Below the pieces are notes generated by a model. It saw only the letters and a program-made list of their open reading frames with translations, was not told the DNA's origin and searched no databases. A program made the position numbers and the translations under genes. 64,000 nt of DNA from Parvularcula maris (GTDB lineage Bacteria; Pseudomonadota; Alphaproteobacteria; Caulobacterales; Parvularculaceae): assembly GCF_024505085.1 (NCBI RefSeq), contig NZ_JANIBC010000009.1, forward strand, positions 21,186 to 85,185, read 5' to 3'. Of the stretch, positions 26,948-36,792 are shown piece by piece; position 1 is the stretch's first letter; each line of letters begins with the position of its first letter.

Positions 26948-27944
26948 GCGCGTAGAGGCTGAACACCCCTCCTGCGAGGACTAGCAGCGCCCCTGCCTGG
27001 TGGGCGAGGCCGAGCCAGAGCGGCACCGCTGTCACCAGCGCCACGATGCCGAGGGCGAACTGCAGAAGCGTGCTGCCGCCGATGAGGCCCGCCTCCAGCA
27101 GCCGCTTCTGCTGAACGGCGCGAACCACGAAGAGGGCAGCCGCAGCCACCACGACGAAGGCCATGAGCCGGTGGTTGAACTGGACCGCCTGGGTCCGCTC
27201 GAAGAGGTCGGCAAGCTGCGGCGACGCACCGAAATAGCCCTCCGGCACCACCCGCCCGTCCATGAGCGGCCAAGTGTTGTAGCTCGACCCGGCGCGGAGG
27301 CCTGCCACGAAAGCCCCTAGCACGATCTGCACACTGGCCGCGCCGAGGAAGAGGCCGGCGAGACGGCCAAGCTTCGGATCGCTCATCCTGAACCCGCGCG
27401 GCCTCAACAGGGCCAGAGCCTGCCAGATCACCAGACTGAACAGAAGAAGCGCCGTCGAAAGGTGCAGCGCTAGGCGGTACTGGCTGACATCGACCCGCTC
27501 GGAGAGGCCGGAGCTGACCATGTACCAGCCGATCGCGCCCTGGAGGCAGATGAGGAGGAAAAGGCCGACAAGCCGCCAGCGCAGCCGCCCCCTCATCCTT
27601 CCCGTGGCCCAGAAGACCGCCAAAGGGATCAGGAAGGCGAGGCCGATGAAGCGGCCGAGATTGCGGTGTCCCCACTCCCACCAGAAGATGAACTTGAACT
27701 CCTCGAGGCTCATGCCCCGGTTCACCCGTTCATACTCCGGGATCTCTTTGTAGAGCGCGAACGCCTCCTGCCAGTCCGCCTCCGACAAGGGCGGCAGCGT
27801 GCCCATGACGAGGTCCCACTGGGTGATCGACAGGCCCGAATCGGTCAGGCGGGTGGCGCCGCCGACGATCACCATCAAGGCGATCAGCCCGGCCATCGTG
27901 AGCAGCCAGAAGGCCACGGGGCGGTTGGGGTTCTGAAGCTCCAT
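26880..27944 (-). CDS. ctaA: Heme A synthase (CtaA/COX15)
   Basis: 354 residues from ATG 27944. It oxidises heme O to heme A for aa3-type cytochrome oxidase, in the inner membrane. Eight hydrophobic segments and the type 2 (COX15-like) signatures are present: 'GGATRLTDSGLSITQW', 'WWEWGHRNLGR' (heme His), 'YRLALHLSTAL' and 'RAGSSYNTWPLMDG' followed by 'QFNHRLMAF'. The C-terminus has an Ala/Pro/Arg tail overlapping the convergent lipoprotein gene by 68 bases. No other oxidase biogenesis gene is adjacent. Confidence 0.95.
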   Translation of the reverse strand: MELQNPNRPVAFWLLTMAGLIALMVIVGGATRLTDSGLSITQWDLVMGTLPPLSEADWQEAFALYKEIPEYERVNRGMSLEEFKFIFWWEWGHRNLGRFIGLAFLIPLAVFWATGRMRGRLRWRLVGLFLLICLQGAIGWYMVSSGLSERVDVSQYRLALHLSTALLLFSLVIWQALALLRPRGFRMSDPKLGRLAGLFLGAASVQIVLGAFVAGLRAGSSYNTWPLMDGRVVPEGYFGASPQLADLFERTQAVQFNHRLMAFVVVAAAALFVVRAVQQKRLLEAGLIGGSTLLQFALGIVALVTAVPLWLGLAHQAGALLVLAGGVFSLYALSDPRRREAPEAPPRAAPALQS

Positions 27945-28016
27945 CGCGCCGCTATATAGGTAGGGACGACGTGCGCGAAAGAGCGCATAAGGGCGCGGAT
28001 GACGGAAGGGAGCTCC

Positions 28017-28217
28017 ATGGAGCCGAGACACAAGAAGCTCATCTTCGCCCTGGGCTTCGTGCCCTTCATCATCCTCTATATGGGGCTGGCCCTCTGGATA
28101 TGGGACCAGCTTCCCGATCACCGGGCGGTGGACTTCATCTTCTTCGTCGCTGCCGGGGTCGCCTGGGCCTTCCCGCTGAAGCCGTTCATGAAGTGGATGA
28201 ACAGCCCGGCTGGCTGA
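28017..28217 (+). CDS. DUF2842 small membrane protein
   Basis: 66 residues from ATG 28017, preferred over 27999 because GGAAGGGAG sits just upstream. Two membrane helices ('ALGFVPFIILYMGLALWIW' and 'FIFFVAAGVAWAFPLKPFM') with the family-type 'AGVAWAFP' and ending 'KWMNSPAG'. DUF2842 is found in alphaproteobacteria and its function is unknown. It is divergent from ctaA, 72 bases away. Confidence 0.82.
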   Translation: MEPRHKKLIFALGFVPFIILYMGLALWIWDQLPDHRAVDFIFFVAAGVAWAFPLKPFMKWMNSPAG

Positions 28218-28234
28218 GGGTTGGATACTTCAAC

Positions 28235-28350
28235 CAGAAGCCGTCCCACGGCTGCGAAGCGGTCCGTGGGACCCAACACCATAAGCAGGATTAAGAACGC
28301 ATCGATTAAAGATGGGTCCCATGGACAGCGCTGCGCGCTGCCATGGGAAG
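28235..28350. repeat. Intergenic palindromic repeat cluster
   Basis: Contains GTCCCACGG...CCGTGGGAC-type arms (28243-28271) and a second palindrome around 28315-28347 built on CCCATGG-ACAGCGC...GCGCTG-CCATGGG. The CCATGGGTCCC wording is shared with the elements at 34011 and 39766. Confidence 0.55.
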
Positions 28351-28401
28351 GCGTAGGGGGAAAGCAAAATCCGTAGGGCGGGCGACAAAGCCGACTGCGC
28401 C

Positions 28402-29337
28402 CTACTGCCCTTCTTCCTCGGGCACGCGGAAGATCTGGCCTGGATAGATGAGGTCCGGGTCTCTGATCTGGCCGCGGTTGGCCTCGTAGATGACGGTGTA
28501 CTGCTCGCCCGTGCCGTAGGCCCTGCGTGCGATCACCCAGAGGTTGTTGCCGGGCTGCACGATGACGTTGCCTTCGGAGAAGACGATGTCCTCGCGGCTG
28601 GCTTGCTCGAAGGGCACCTCGATGGCGTATTTCGGCTGGCCCTCCTCGTCGAGCTGGACGATCTGGAGGGTATAGAGCCCCGGTGCCAGCGTTCCGCTGA
28701 CGGACCACGTGCCGCCCGCATCGGTCTGGGTTTCGGCCAGCGGCGTGCCGTTGGCGAAGATCTGCACGACAGAGCCGGGCTCGGCTCGGCCGGAGAGGAT
28801 GACGTTGCCCTCGCGGTCGTAGTCGATGGTCTCGATGACCAGCGGGCCGAGGCTTTCGTCGATGGGGCCTCGCTGCAGCACCTCGGTCGCCCCGCCCGGC
28901 GTGGTGCGCAGGACGACGAGGTCCTCGCCATCCGCGTCGGGCACGTAGATGATGACGGTGTCCTCGGAGGTGAGCTGCATGCCGTCGGGCGTCGTCTGGC
29001 GGATGGTCAGCTCCACCGGCCCGGCGGACAGGGGCGTGTCCACTAGCATGGCGAAGGCGCCGTCGGAGGCCACGGTCTCCTCGGCGATCACCTCGCCATT
29101 GGCAAGCAGCTCGACCCTCGCGCCTGGCTCGCCCCGGCCCGCCATGGTGACGAAGCCGGTGCGGTCGACCCGGACGATGTCGAAGCTCGGCGCCGCCACT
29201 GCGGCCTCCACGGGCTCGTCGCCATCCGTCTCCTCGGTCTGGTCGAGGTCGATCGGCAGGCTCTCGCGGTTCTGATAGGCCCACCAGCCCGCAAAACCGA
29301 GCGCGATCAACAAAAGAAGAAGGAGAAAGCCGCGCAT
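28402..29337 (-). CDS. LysM-domain cell-envelope protein
   Basis: 311 residues. An N-terminal membrane anchor ('FLLLLLLIALGFAGWWAY') is followed by an acidic linker. Two or three Ig-like beta domains follow ('GEPGARVELLANGEVIAE', 'AEPGSVVQIFANGTPLAE' are internal repeats). A C-terminal LysM motif ('VQPGNNLWVIARRAYG' to 'DPDLIYPGQIFRVP') should bind peptidoglycan in the periplasm. The architecture matches the alphaproteobacterial LysM/Ig-like proteins annotated as peptidoglycan-binding. No catalytic domain. Confidence 0.85.
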   Translation of the reverse strand: MRGFLLLLLLIALGFAGWWAYQNRESLPIDLDQTEETDGDEPVEAAVAAPSFDIVRVDRTGFVTMAGRGEPGARVELLANGEVIAEETVASDGAFAMLVDTPLSAGPVELTIRQTTPDGMQLTSEDTVIIYVPDADGEDLVVLRTTPGGATEVLQRGPIDESLGPLVIETIDYDREGNVILSGRAEPGSVVQIFANGTPLAETQTDAGGTWSVSGTLAPGLYTLQIVQLDEEGQPKYAIEVPFEQASREDIVFSEGNVIVQPGNNLWVIARRAYGTGEQYTVIYEANRGQIRDPDLIYPGQIFRVPEEEGQ

Positions 29338-29507
29338 CTTGAACCCCTGAAAACCACCTAAGCCCTACACCCGTAGCGGGGCGTATCGCGAACCGCAGAA
29401 CCGGTAACCACTTCTGCTGCCAAACGCCCTAACCTATCTCTTGCTACGCCTTCCCCGGCGCTGCAAGGCCATCTGCCGGCCGCCTGTCCGCACGAAAAGG
29501 AAACACC

Positions 29508-30083
29508 ATGTCTGAGCACCCCCTCAACTCGATCTGCGTCTATTGCGGCAGCCGTTTCGGCGAGCGCGACATCTACAGCCAGGTCGCCAAGGAAACCGGC
29601 GAGGCCATCGCCGGTGCGGGGATGCGGCTCGTCTTCGGCGGCGGGGCGCAGGGTCTGATGGGCGTCGCGGCCGCCGCGGCGCGCGACGCCGGCGGCAAGG
29701 TGCTCGGCATCATCCCTAGCTTCCTCCAGGCCCAGGAAGGCCTTCTCGACAACATCGAGAGCCGCGAGGTCGAGACCATGCACGAGCGCAAGATCGGCCT
29801 CTTCGACGAGAGCGACGCCTTCGCGGTGCTGCCCGGCGGCATCGGCACGCTGGAGGAGATGGTCGAGGTGATGAGCTGGTCGAGCCTCGCCATCCACCGA
29901 AAGCCGATCATCGTCATCAACACGGACGGCTACTGGAACCCCTTCATCGAGCTGATCGACCATGTCTGCAAGGAAGGCTTCGCCTATCCAGGCCTGCCCC
30001 GATCGCTCACCGTCGTGGACCATCCCGGCCAGCTGATCGAGGCGGCGCGCCGCGCTCAGAAAGAGCCCATCGAGAAGATGTAA
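29508..30083 (+). CDS. LOG-family protein (cytokinin riboside monophosphate phosphoribohydrolase-like)
   Basis: 191 residues. TIGR00730/LOG fold with 'SICVYCGSRFGE', 'LVFGGGAQGLMGVAA', 'MHERKIGLF' and the catalytic 'PGGIGTLEE'. Relatives hydrolyse nucleoside monophosphates to free base plus ribose 5-phosphate. The natural bacterial substrate is often unknown. Good AAAGGAAA ribosome site. Monocistronic. Confidence 0.92.
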   Translation: MSEHPLNSICVYCGSRFGERDIYSQVAKETGEAIAGAGMRLVFGGGAQGLMGVAAAAARDAGGKVLGIIPSFLQAQEGLLDNIESREVETMHERKIGLFDESDAFAVLPGGIGTLEEMVEVMSWSSLAIHRKPIIVINTDGYWNPFIELIDHVCKEGFAYPGLPRSLTVVDHPGQLIEAARRAQKEPIEKM

Positions 30084-30159
30084 GGCGGCCCCAGGCGGTT
30101 GGTGGTTACGGATCAGTTTGAAGTCGTGTAGGTGTCGTTTGCAAACAGACGAGACGTAA

Positions 30160-30295
30160 GTGCTGGTGGCCCCTCCCCCTCAGCCTGCCGGCAGCTCCCC
30201 CTCTAGAGGGGGAGCGAGATAGAGAGCGGCGCTGGTTCTGCTTCCCTCCCCCACTGGTGGGGGAGGTGCCCGAAGGGCGGAAGGGGGCGGCTTGC
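30160..30295. repeat. Intergenic GGGAGG/CCCTCC palindromic element
   Basis: 'CTCCCCCTCTAGAGGGGGAG' is a perfect palindrome, and 'CCTCCCCCACTGGTGGGGGAGG' a second. 'GTGCCCGAAGGGCGG' follows. The same blocks recur at about 31.98, 42.96, 57.16 and 63.77 kb. Confidence 0.75.
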
Positions 30296-30420
30296 GTTTG
30301 CGATGGATGCAAACGCTTTTGAGAAGACACGTCCTCGGCGATACTCGTCCCCATCGCTGAAAACCGCCGTGCCCCGCGCAGTTTACCTCCGGCTAACGCT
30401 AACGGGTCCAGGGTCCGGCT

Positions 30421-30780
30421 ATGGACCAGCTACTCTACGTGCTGAGCTTGGGCTTTTCGGGCAGCGACGCCGTGCGCGCGCTGATCCTGCTGCTCGTGGG
30501 CGCTTTGTTCGTGGGCAAGCGCATCCTGCCGCTCAAGATGACGGTCATCCTGCTCGTCATCGACCTCGTCTGGCCCTACGCCGCCGCTGCGTTCGAGCCG
30601 GGAGGCGCGGCGAGCGCCCCCTCCATGATCCAGGGGCAGGCGATGCATTGGCAGGACGGCCTGGCGGCCTTTCTGGTCCGCGCCGCGGGCTTCTATATCT
30701 TTATCCGCGGCAGCTACTCGCTGCGCCGCAAGCTTCATCAGGACGCCGCGGACGGCAGCGGCAAGCTGCTACCCTTCTGA
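30421..30780 (+). CDS. Small membrane protein, unknown
   Basis: 119 residues with two to three hydrophobic segments ('ALILLLVGALFVGKRILPL', 'MTVILLVIDLVWPYAAAAF', 'AAFLVRAAGFYIFIRG') and a basic tail. No family recognised. It ends convergently inside the last codons of the beta-lactamase-like gene (12-base overlap). Confidence 0.65.
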   Translation: MDQLLYVLSLGFSGSDAVRALILLLVGALFVGKRILPLKMTVILLVIDLVWPYAAAAFEPGGAASAPSMIQGQAMHWQDGLAAFLVRAAGFYIFIRGSYSLRRKLHQDAADGSGKLLPF

Positions 30781-31872
30781 AGCCGCGCTGCTGCAGAACA
30801 CCGTGCTGGCGAGCTCGTAGGCGAACCCCTCCCGCGCCCAGATCCAACCCCAATCGGTCTCGTCTCGGTTGCTGAAGGCGACGAGCGAGCGCTGAAGATC
30901 GGGGGCCTGCAGGGTCAGGATCTTCGTCCCTTTCAGATGGCCGCGCCGCTCGATCAGGGAGAGGGTCTCGCTGCAGCCTTCGAGCTGAGCTTCCTGCCCC
31001 CAGACCGTCAGGGCGACATAGCCTAGCTCAGGCACGCCCCGGCCGAACTCCTCCCTGAGGCCGGGATCGGTGACGATGCCTCCCGTGACGAAGAGCTGTG
31101 TGAGCTTCAGAAGATCCATCGGCTGACCGACGATGGCCGAATCGGCGGACAGCGCCGCAAGCTCGAGCGGATCGTCGTGGGGCAGGCCGCCGACCGTGCC
31201 CTGAACCTCGGCCTCGTCCCCCTTCTGCGTCACCACCCTGATCGAAGGCAGGCCGTAGCGCTCGGCGATCCGCTCACGGACCAGCACGTCGAAGGTCTGG
31301 CCGGTGACCGCTTCGAGCACCTCCGCCAGCACGAGAAAGTCGCAGGCATTGTAGTTGAACCCCGCCCCCGGCTCGGCCAGCGGCGCGCCTCGGCAGTAGG
31401 CGAAGTCGGGCGTGCCGCGTGAGACGAAGGGGACGGCACCGGTCTCGGGATCGGGGACCTGCTCGTCGGGGTCCGCGAGACCCGATGTGTGGCTGAGGAG
31501 CTGACGCAGCGTGACGCCTTCGAAGTGAGGCGGCGCGTCGCTCAGCACATCGGTGATCGGACCGTCGAGGGCCAGCTTGCCCTTCTCGATCTCCTGAAGG
31601 GTCAGGAACCCGGCGACCATCTTCGTCACCGAAGCCCACCGCCACTCGCTGCCTAGTCGGTGCGGAACGCCGCTCCCCGCCGCCGTCTCGCCATAGGCTG
31701 CGGCGTGGATCGCCTCTCCATCGGTACCTGCGAGGACGACGCCCGCGAACGTGTCGTCCTGGGTGTAGCGCGCCGCGATCTCGTCGATGGCTGCCATGGT
31801 CGGCGGCGGAGGGGACGGCTGGCTCGAGCAGGCCGCCAGCAGACCGGCGGCGAGAAGAAGACGTGGAAACAT
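30769..31872 (-). CDS. Beta-lactamase-family serine hydrolase lipoprotein
   Basis: About 367 residues from ATG 31872, which immediately precedes the lipoprotein signal 'RLLLAAGLLAAC'. The class C/EstB-like fold shows S-x-x-K in 'WASVTKMVAGFLTL', Y-x-N in 'FNYNACDFLVLAE' and 'LLSHTSGL'. Such proteins are usually esterases or peptidases, not resistance enzymes, and nothing here argues for antibiotic hydrolysis. Predicted envelope-anchored. Monocistronic. Confidence 0.87.
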   Translation of the reverse strand: MFPRLLLAAGLLAACSSQPSPPPPTMAAIDEIAARYTQDDTFAGVVLAGTDGEAIHAAAYGETAAGSGVPHRLGSEWRWASVTKMVAGFLTLQEIEKGKLALDGPITDVLSDAPPHFEGVTLRQLLSHTSGLADPDEQVPDPETGAVPFVSRGTPDFAYCRGAPLAEPGAGFNYNACDFLVLAEVLEAVTGQTFDVLVRERIAERYGLPSIRVVTQKGDEAEVQGTVGGLPHDDPLELAALSADSAIVGQPMDLLKLTQLFVTGGIVTDPGLREEFGRGVPELGYVALTVWGQEAQLEGCSETLSLIERRGHLKGTKILTLQAPDLQRSLVAFSNRDETDWGWIWAREGFAYELASTVFCSSAASEG

Positions 31873-31974
31873 ATCGGACACCGAATCTTTTACCGTAGGA
31901 TGATCCGCGGTCACGCCGAGCTGTCAAGCAAACCGCTCATGCAGACGTAGGTTGATGAACCACGGAAGAGAACC

Positions 31975-32050
31975 GTTACACGCCCCCGCCTCTCCCTCCG
32001 GGAGAGGTCGAAGACTGCGTGAGCAGGCTTCGGGTGAGGGCCTTCTAAGT
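31975..32050. repeat. Partial GGGAGG-type intergenic repeat
   Basis: 'CTCTCCCTCCGGGAGAG' palindrome followed by 'AGGCTTCGGGTGAGGGCC', related in wording to the element at 30160 but shorter. Confidence 0.5.
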
Positions 32051-32086
32051 CCTTAGCTCAGTCACCCCCCGCTACCCGACAGAACA

Positions 32087-32503
32087 CTACCAAGGCTCAG
32101 GACTTCCGGTCGCCTCCAGCAATGACCCGTCCAGCTCGACCGCATCCAGCGGCTGCTTAAGCGGCGTCACCCTGACCGCGATGCGGTTGGCGTCGCCCTC
32201 GAAGCGTTCGGAGATCAGCCGCACCACCTGCCGGTCGTCCCGCCAGAACACCCCGGACAGCGCGTCGAGGATCGCCTTGGCAATGTTGTCGACATCGTGG
32301 GCGCCCGCCTTCTCGCGCATCACGCTCGTCCAGATGCGGACCTCATAGGGGCCAACCCAGGAGCGCACCCCCGCCCCCTCCCGCCTCGCATGGGCGGAGA
32401 CGAACTTCTTGAGGGCGCGCGTCTGGGTCGTGGCCGCGTCGATGATGACCAGGGCCACCTCGCCCTCGCTCAGTATCCTCACCTTGCCCGCGCCCGATCC
32501 CAT
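32087..32503 (-). CDS. RusA-family Holliday junction resolvase-like protein
   Basis: 138 residues. The central segment '[20 protein letters not shown]' continuing 'DRQV' carries the conserved acidic residues and Lys of RusA-type endonucleases (D-x-D-N, K-x-x-x-D, D-D-x-Q). RusA proteins cut Holliday junctions and are often phage-borne. Here the neighbours are ordinary chromosomal genes, so it may be a domesticated copy. Confidence 0.8.
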   Translation of the reverse strand: MGSGAGKVRILSEGEVALVIIDAATTQTRALKKFVSAHARREGAGVRSWVGPYEVRIWTSVMREKAGAHDVDNIAKAILDALSGVFWRDDRQVVRLISERFEGDANRIAVRVTPLKQPLDAVELDGSLLEATGSPEPW

Positions 32504-32608
32504 CGGTGCTATGTGGCTCGGGACGCTTCTTGGACCAGCCCGTTACCGCGTTGCGCAGGCGGGCGGTCTCGCCTAACCCGCCGCCTGATGCATAGAACGG
32601 AGCGCCCC

Positions 32609-34000
32609 ATGGCCGAGACCCGCACCGAAACCGACAGCTTTGGTCCCCTCGACGTCCCCTCGGACAAGTATTACGGCGCCCAGTCCGCCCGCTCGCTGAT
32701 CAATTTCGACATCGGCACGGAGACCATGCCCGCCGCCGTCGTGCGCGCGCTGGGCATCGTCAAGCGCTCCGCCGCCAGGGCCAACATGAAGCTCGGCAAT
32801 CTCGACGAGAAGGTGGGCGACGCCATCGTCAACGCCGCCACCGAGGTTGCCGAAGGGAAGCTCGACGGCCACTTTCCTCTGTCCGTCTGGCAGACGGGCT
32901 CGGGCACCCAGTCCAACATGAACGTCAACGAGGTGGTGGCGAACCGCGCCATCGAGATCTTGGGCGGTGAGATCGGCTCGAAGGACCCCGTCCACCCCAA
33001 CGATCACGTCAACCGCTCTCAGTCCTCGAACGATACCTTCCCCACGGCCATGCACATCGCCGCGGCGGAAGAGATCGTCCACCGCCTCGTCCCGGCACTG
33101 ACGACCCTGCGCAATGCTCTGAACGACAAGTCCGAAGCCTTCAAGGACATCATCAAGATCGGCCGGACCCACACCCAGGACGCCACGCCCCTGACCCTGG
33201 GTCAGGAGTTCTCCGGCTACGTCGCGATGCTGGACTACGGGATCGCAGGCCTCGAAGAGAAGCTGCCCAACCTCTATGAGCTGGCCCAGGGCGGCACCGC
33301 CGTAGGCACCGGTCTGAACGCCAAGCCGGGCTTTGCGGAAGGGTTCGCCGAAGAGGTAGCAAGCTTCACCAAACTACCTTTCGTCACGGCACCGAACAAG
33401 TTCCAGGCGCTGGCCACCAAGGACGCGATGGTCGCGGCCCACGGTGCGCTCAACAACCTCGCCGTTTCGCTCTTCAAGATCGCCAACGATATCCGCTTCC
33501 TCGGCTCCGGCCCCCGTTCAGGGCTCGGCGAGCTGCAGCTTCCCGAGAACGAGCCCGGCTCCTCGATCATGCCGGGCAAGGTGAACCCCACCCAGTGCGA
33601 GGCGATGACCATGGTCTGCGCGCAGGTCATGGGCAACAACACGGCCGTCAGCTTCGCAGGGTCGCAGGGCCATTTCGAGCTCAACGTCTACAAACCGGTC
33701 ATCGTCTACAACGTCATCCAGTCGGTCCGCCTTCTGGCTGACGCCTCCGTGTCGTTCACGGAGAAATGCGTCACCGGCATCGAAGCCAACGAGGACCGCA
33801 TCCAGGACCTGATGGAGCGCTCGCTGATGCTGGTGACGGCCCTGGCGCCGACCATCGGCTACGACAACGCGACGACCATCGCCAAGACCGCCCACAAGAA
33901 CGGCACCACCTTGCGCGAAGAGGCGATCGGACTCGGCTTCGTCAGCGAGGAGGACTATGACGAGATCGTCCGTCCCGAGAAGATGATCGGACCTCGGTAA
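32609..34000 (+). CDS. fumC: Fumarate hydratase class II
   Basis: 463 residues from ATG 32609 ('[20 protein letters not shown]'). It interconverts fumarate and malate in the TCA cycle; class II enzymes are iron-independent. Signatures: '[13 protein letters not shown]', '[16 protein letters not shown]', '[20 protein letters not shown]' and the superfamily loop '[15 protein letters not shown]'. Full length. A GTCATCCCGG-type repeat follows it. Confidence 0.97.
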   Translation: MAETRTETDSFGPLDVPSDKYYGAQSARSLINFDIGTETMPAAVVRALGIVKRSAARANMKLGNLDEKVGDAIVNAATEVAEGKLDGHFPLSVWQTGSGTQSNMNVNEVVANRAIEILGGEIGSKDPVHPNDHVNRSQSSNDTFPTAMHIAAAEEIVHRLVPALTTLRNALNDKSEAFKDIIKIGRTHTQDATPLTLGQEFSGYVAMLDYGIAGLEEKLPNLYELAQGGTAVGTGLNAKPGFAEGFAEEVASFTKLPFVTAPNKFQALATKDAMVAAHGALNNLAVSLFKIANDIRFLGSGPRSGLGELQLPENEPGSSIMPGKVNPTQCEAMTMVCAQVMGNNTAVSFAGSQGHFELNVYKPVIVYNVIQSVRLLADASVSFTEKCVTGIEANEDRIQDLMERSLMLVTALAPTIGYDNATTIAKTAHKNGTTLREEAIGLGFVSEEDYDEIVRPEKMIGPR

Positions 34001-34010
34001 CCTCAACTCC

Positions 34011-34113
34011 GTCATCCCGGCTGCAGAGCCGGGATCCATGGATGTTCTGTTTTAAGTGGAACGAACTGCGGTCCATGGGTCCCGGATAAGCCTTGCAGCT
34101 TTCCGGGATGACG
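34011..34113. repeat. GTCATCCCGG-ended palindromic element
   Basis: 103 bases bounded by GTCATCCCGG and its perfect complement CCGGGATGAC, with internal 'GGATCCATGGAT' and 'TCCATGGGTCCCGGATAAGC'. A second copy of similar length lies at 39766-39879. Confidence 0.8.
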
Positions 34114-34120
34114 GTCGGCC

Positions 34121-35494
34121 CTACTCCAGCACCCTGATATCGACGTCCATGTTCCGCGTGGCCGCCGGGTCCACGTTCAACAATACTCCGGTCAGGGAAG
34201 CCAGACGCACCAGCGCCTGGTCCCTCGCCCATAGGGTCGCGACCTCGTCGAGGGCGGTTCGGTAGTAGTCCTCATTGGCGAGAACGAAGTCCGTGATCGT
34301 CTTGGTACCGCGTTCCAGCTCGAGAACGGTCGTGTCCAGACGATCCCTGGCCGCATCGGTGGCGGCCGCGCGGCGGCTCTGGACCGCGCCCTGCCGCTGC
34401 ACCCCTAGGACGGCGGTGCGAACAGCGAGTTCGAGCTGCTGCCGCTGTGCTTCGAACTCGGCCGAAGCCCCGCGCAGGCGAGCGCGACTCTCCAGCCTGT
34501 CCGCACGCAGACGGCCGCCGGTGTAGAAGTCCTGGCGGAAGGAGAAGCCCACCCGGTCGTCGCGGCTCCAGCGGTCGCCCATGACGAAGTCGCCATCGTC
34601 GAACACGCCGATCACGAAGGCATTGAGCGAGATGGTCGGCAGCCCGGCCCGCCGCGCGCCTCTGTAGCGCGCCTCGGCGGCTCTAACCTGCGACTTGGCC
34701 TGCGCCAGGAAGAACGCGTTGTCCTCCGCCAACACATAGGCTTCGGCAGGCTCCAACGTGCCGAGAACCGTGGCCAGCGCCTCGCCGAGCCGGATGGCCG
34801 AGGGCTCTTCGACGCAACGGATCTCACGGCCCGTGAGGACGGACAGCTCCATGGCCACCTCGTCCGCGCGCAAGGAGGCGAGCTCGAGGGAGGCTTCGGA
34901 GGAGGCGAAGCGCGCCTCGATCTGGCGGGCGTCGGACCGGGTCACAAGGCCCCGTTCGAGCTGACGCTCGACCGTGTCGGCCTCCTGGGCGTAGCCGTCG
35001 ACCTGGGCCTGGGTCAGGGCCGCCATCTTGGAGGTACGCAGAAGTTCGTAGTAGAGAAGAATGGTCTGTTCGGCGATCTCCGTCTGGGCCTGAAGCTCAC
35101 CCGCCTGTGCCGCGCGCAGGGTCTGGCGCGCCTCGTCGATGGCCGCCTGCTGCTGGCCGAAGGTGAAGAGGTCCCAGTTCGCCCTGAAACCCACCTGGTC
35201 GTCGCGCACCGTGTCGATGGGCAGCGTATCCCCGAGGCCGAGCGTACCGAAGGTGCTGACCTGGGGCAGGCTGCGGGAGCGAGTGGCGAGAACACGGGCT
35301 CGCGCCACATCGCGCTCCGCCTCGGCCTGTCCGAGCTGCGGCGCCAGGTCGAGCGCCGCGTCGATGGTCTCGGGCAGGGTCATGCAGCGCCCGACCGGTG
35401 CGGCCTGTTCCACTGGCCGGTCTTCTGATCCGTCGACGGTAAGGGCGCCGGGTTCCTGCAAACTCAACGCCAGAAAGAGTGCCCCTGCAATCAT
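34121..35494 (-). CDS. TolC-family outer-membrane channel of type I secretion
   Basis: 457 residues. Short hydrophobic N-terminus, then two OEP repeats rich in coiled helices ('CMTLPETIDAALDLAPQLGQ', 'FRANWDLFTFGQQQAAIDEA', 'FRQDFYTGGRLRADRLESRA'). This is the outer-membrane component linking to the HlyD protein encoded just upstream; stop and start overlap by one base (TGATG). Last gene of the ABC-HlyD-TolC operon. Confidence 0.9.
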   Translation of the reverse strand: MIAGALFLALSLQEPGALTVDGSEDRPVEQAAPVGRCMTLPETIDAALDLAPQLGQAEAERDVARARVLATRSRSLPQVSTFGTLGLGDTLPIDTVRDDQVGFRANWDLFTFGQQQAAIDEARQTLRAAQAGELQAQTEIAEQTILLYYELLRTSKMAALTQAQVDGYAQEADTVERQLERGLVTRSDARQIEARFASSEASLELASLRADEVAMELSVLTGREIRCVEEPSAIRLGEALATVLGTLEPAEAYVLAEDNAFFLAQAKSQVRAAEARYRGARRAGLPTISLNAFVIGVFDDGDFVMGDRWSRDDRVGFSFRQDFYTGGRLRADRLESRARLRGASAEFEAQRQQLELAVRTAVLGVQRQGAVQSRRAAATDAARDRLDTTVLELERGTKTITDFVLANEDYYRTALDEVATLWARDQALVRLASLTGVLLNVDPAATRNMDVDIRVLE

Positions 35495-36792
35495 CAGTTC
35501 AGACTAAGCCCCCTTCTCACCGTCGCCGCGATCGGTTCTAGAAGATAGTCGAGAAAGGTCCTTTGGCGACCCGAGGCGATGAACGCCTCGATGGGCAGGC
35601 CCGGCACCAGCTCCACCGATGGCAGCCCGGTCAGGGTATCAGGGTCGAGCTCGACCCGCGCTTCGTAGAACTGCGCACCGTTGGCGGGGTCCTCCTTGAG
35701 GTCGGCGCTGACCGACAGCACCTCGCCATTGATCCGCGGCACCCGGTACTGTTTGTAGGCGGAGAGCTGCGCGTAGACCTCCTGACCCGGCGCCACCGCC
35801 TCTCTGTCCGTGGGCGGAAGCTTGACGAGGGCGATGATGCGGCCTTCCGAGGGAACGATCTCCATCACCGGCTCGCCCGCGATGACCACACCGCCCACCG
35901 TGTTGGCGGTCAGGCCCAGGATTGTCCCCGCCTGAGGCGCCTTGAGGAGGGTACGGCTGAGGCGGTCGTCATTGGCTTCGAGCCTTTCGGACAGGGCGAG
36001 GACCTCGCGCGAGGCCTCGTCCGCCTGCTCCTCCACTTGTCGGCGGAAGCGGCTTTCGAGCTCGGCGATCTGGTCGGCGGTCTCCTCGGCCTGGCGGCTC
36101 GCGAGGTTCCGGTCGCTGGTGAGCCGCGCCAGCTCCGCCTCGAGGCCGAGGACCTCACGCTCCGAGCGCTGAACATTGTTCATCGTATCGAGCTGCTCGG
36201 CGAGCGCCTCCTTTCGGCGGGAGAGCTCGTCGCGGCCCACGGCGAGGCTTTCGCGCGTGGCGGCGATCTGCGCGGTGAGGTCCTGGGCGCGGGCAGCGGC
36301 GTTGTCGCGCCTCGTTGCGAGCACCTGCCGCTCCGCCTCGAACGCGCCGCGCTCCTCCTGGAACAGTCTCGTCTGCTGGCTGATGATGTTGGAGGCGATG
36401 TCCTCCTGAAGACCGTAGGTCTCTTCGGTGAAGGCGGGGGTATCAGCCTGGCCGCGCAGGGCGTCGAGCCGCGCTTCGCGAGCCTGGGCGGCGAGAAGCT
36501 GCTGGGCGATCTCGTCGCGCGCGGTTTCGGACTGGATCGGCTCCAGGGTGAGAAGCGCGTCCCCCTCGTCCACCTGGTCCCCCTCGGCGACGTGGATCTG
36601 ACGCACGATGCCGCCTTCGAAATGAGCGATCTCCTTGCGGTCGCCGCGCACCACGAGCTGGCCGGATGCGGTGACCCCCTCATCCAGCGGCGCGAAGCTC
36701 GACCAGAGGAGGAAGCCGCCGAGGCCCAAGGCGACGATCAGGGCGCAGAGGCGGATGCTCTGATCCGCCATGAGGCGTTGCGGCTCAGCCAT
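35494..36792 (-). CDS. HlyD/PrtE-type membrane fusion protein
   Basis: 432 residues. One N-terminal membrane helix ('LCALIVALGLGGFLLWSSFA'), biotinyl-lipoyl-like half ('LVVRGDRKEIAHFEGGIVRQ'), long coiled-coil hairpin (about 90-270), then the beta-barrel domain ('VGGVVIAGEPVMEIVPS') and 'GLPSVELVPGLPIEAFI' near the end, all typical of PrtE/HlyD adaptors. It bridges the ABC transporter to TolC. It overlaps the ABC gene by eight bases. Confidence 0.92.
   Translation of the reverse strand: MAEPQRLMADQSIRLCALIVALGLGGFLLWSSFAPLDEGVTASGQLVVRGDRKEIAHFEGGIVRQIHVAEGDQVDEGDALLTLEPIQSETARDEIAQQLLAAQAREARLDALRGQADTPAFTEETYGLQEDIASNIISQQTRLFQEERGAFEAERQVLATRRDNAAARAQDLTAQIAATRESLAVGRDELSRRKEALAEQLDTMNNVQRSEREVLGLEAELARLTSDRNLASRQAEETADQIAELESRFRRQVEEQADEASREVLALSERLEANDDRLSRTLLKAPQAGTILGLTANTVGGVVIAGEPVMEIVPSEGRIIALVKLPPTDREAVAPGQEVYAQLSAYKQYRVPRINGEVLSVSADLKEDPANGAQFYEARVELDPDTLTGLPSVELVPGLPIEAFIASGRQRTFLDYLLEPIAATVRRGLSLN

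Noticed and set aside
30160..30295. CRISPR array
   Set aside because: The repeats are palindromic, irregularly spaced and few per locus, with no spacers of constant length and no cas genes in the window.
30769..31872. Antibiotic-resistance beta-lactamase
   Set aside because: The S-x-x-K and Y-x-N pattern fits the broad EstB/class C-like hydrolase family; nothing indicates beta-lactam hydrolysis or a resistance context.
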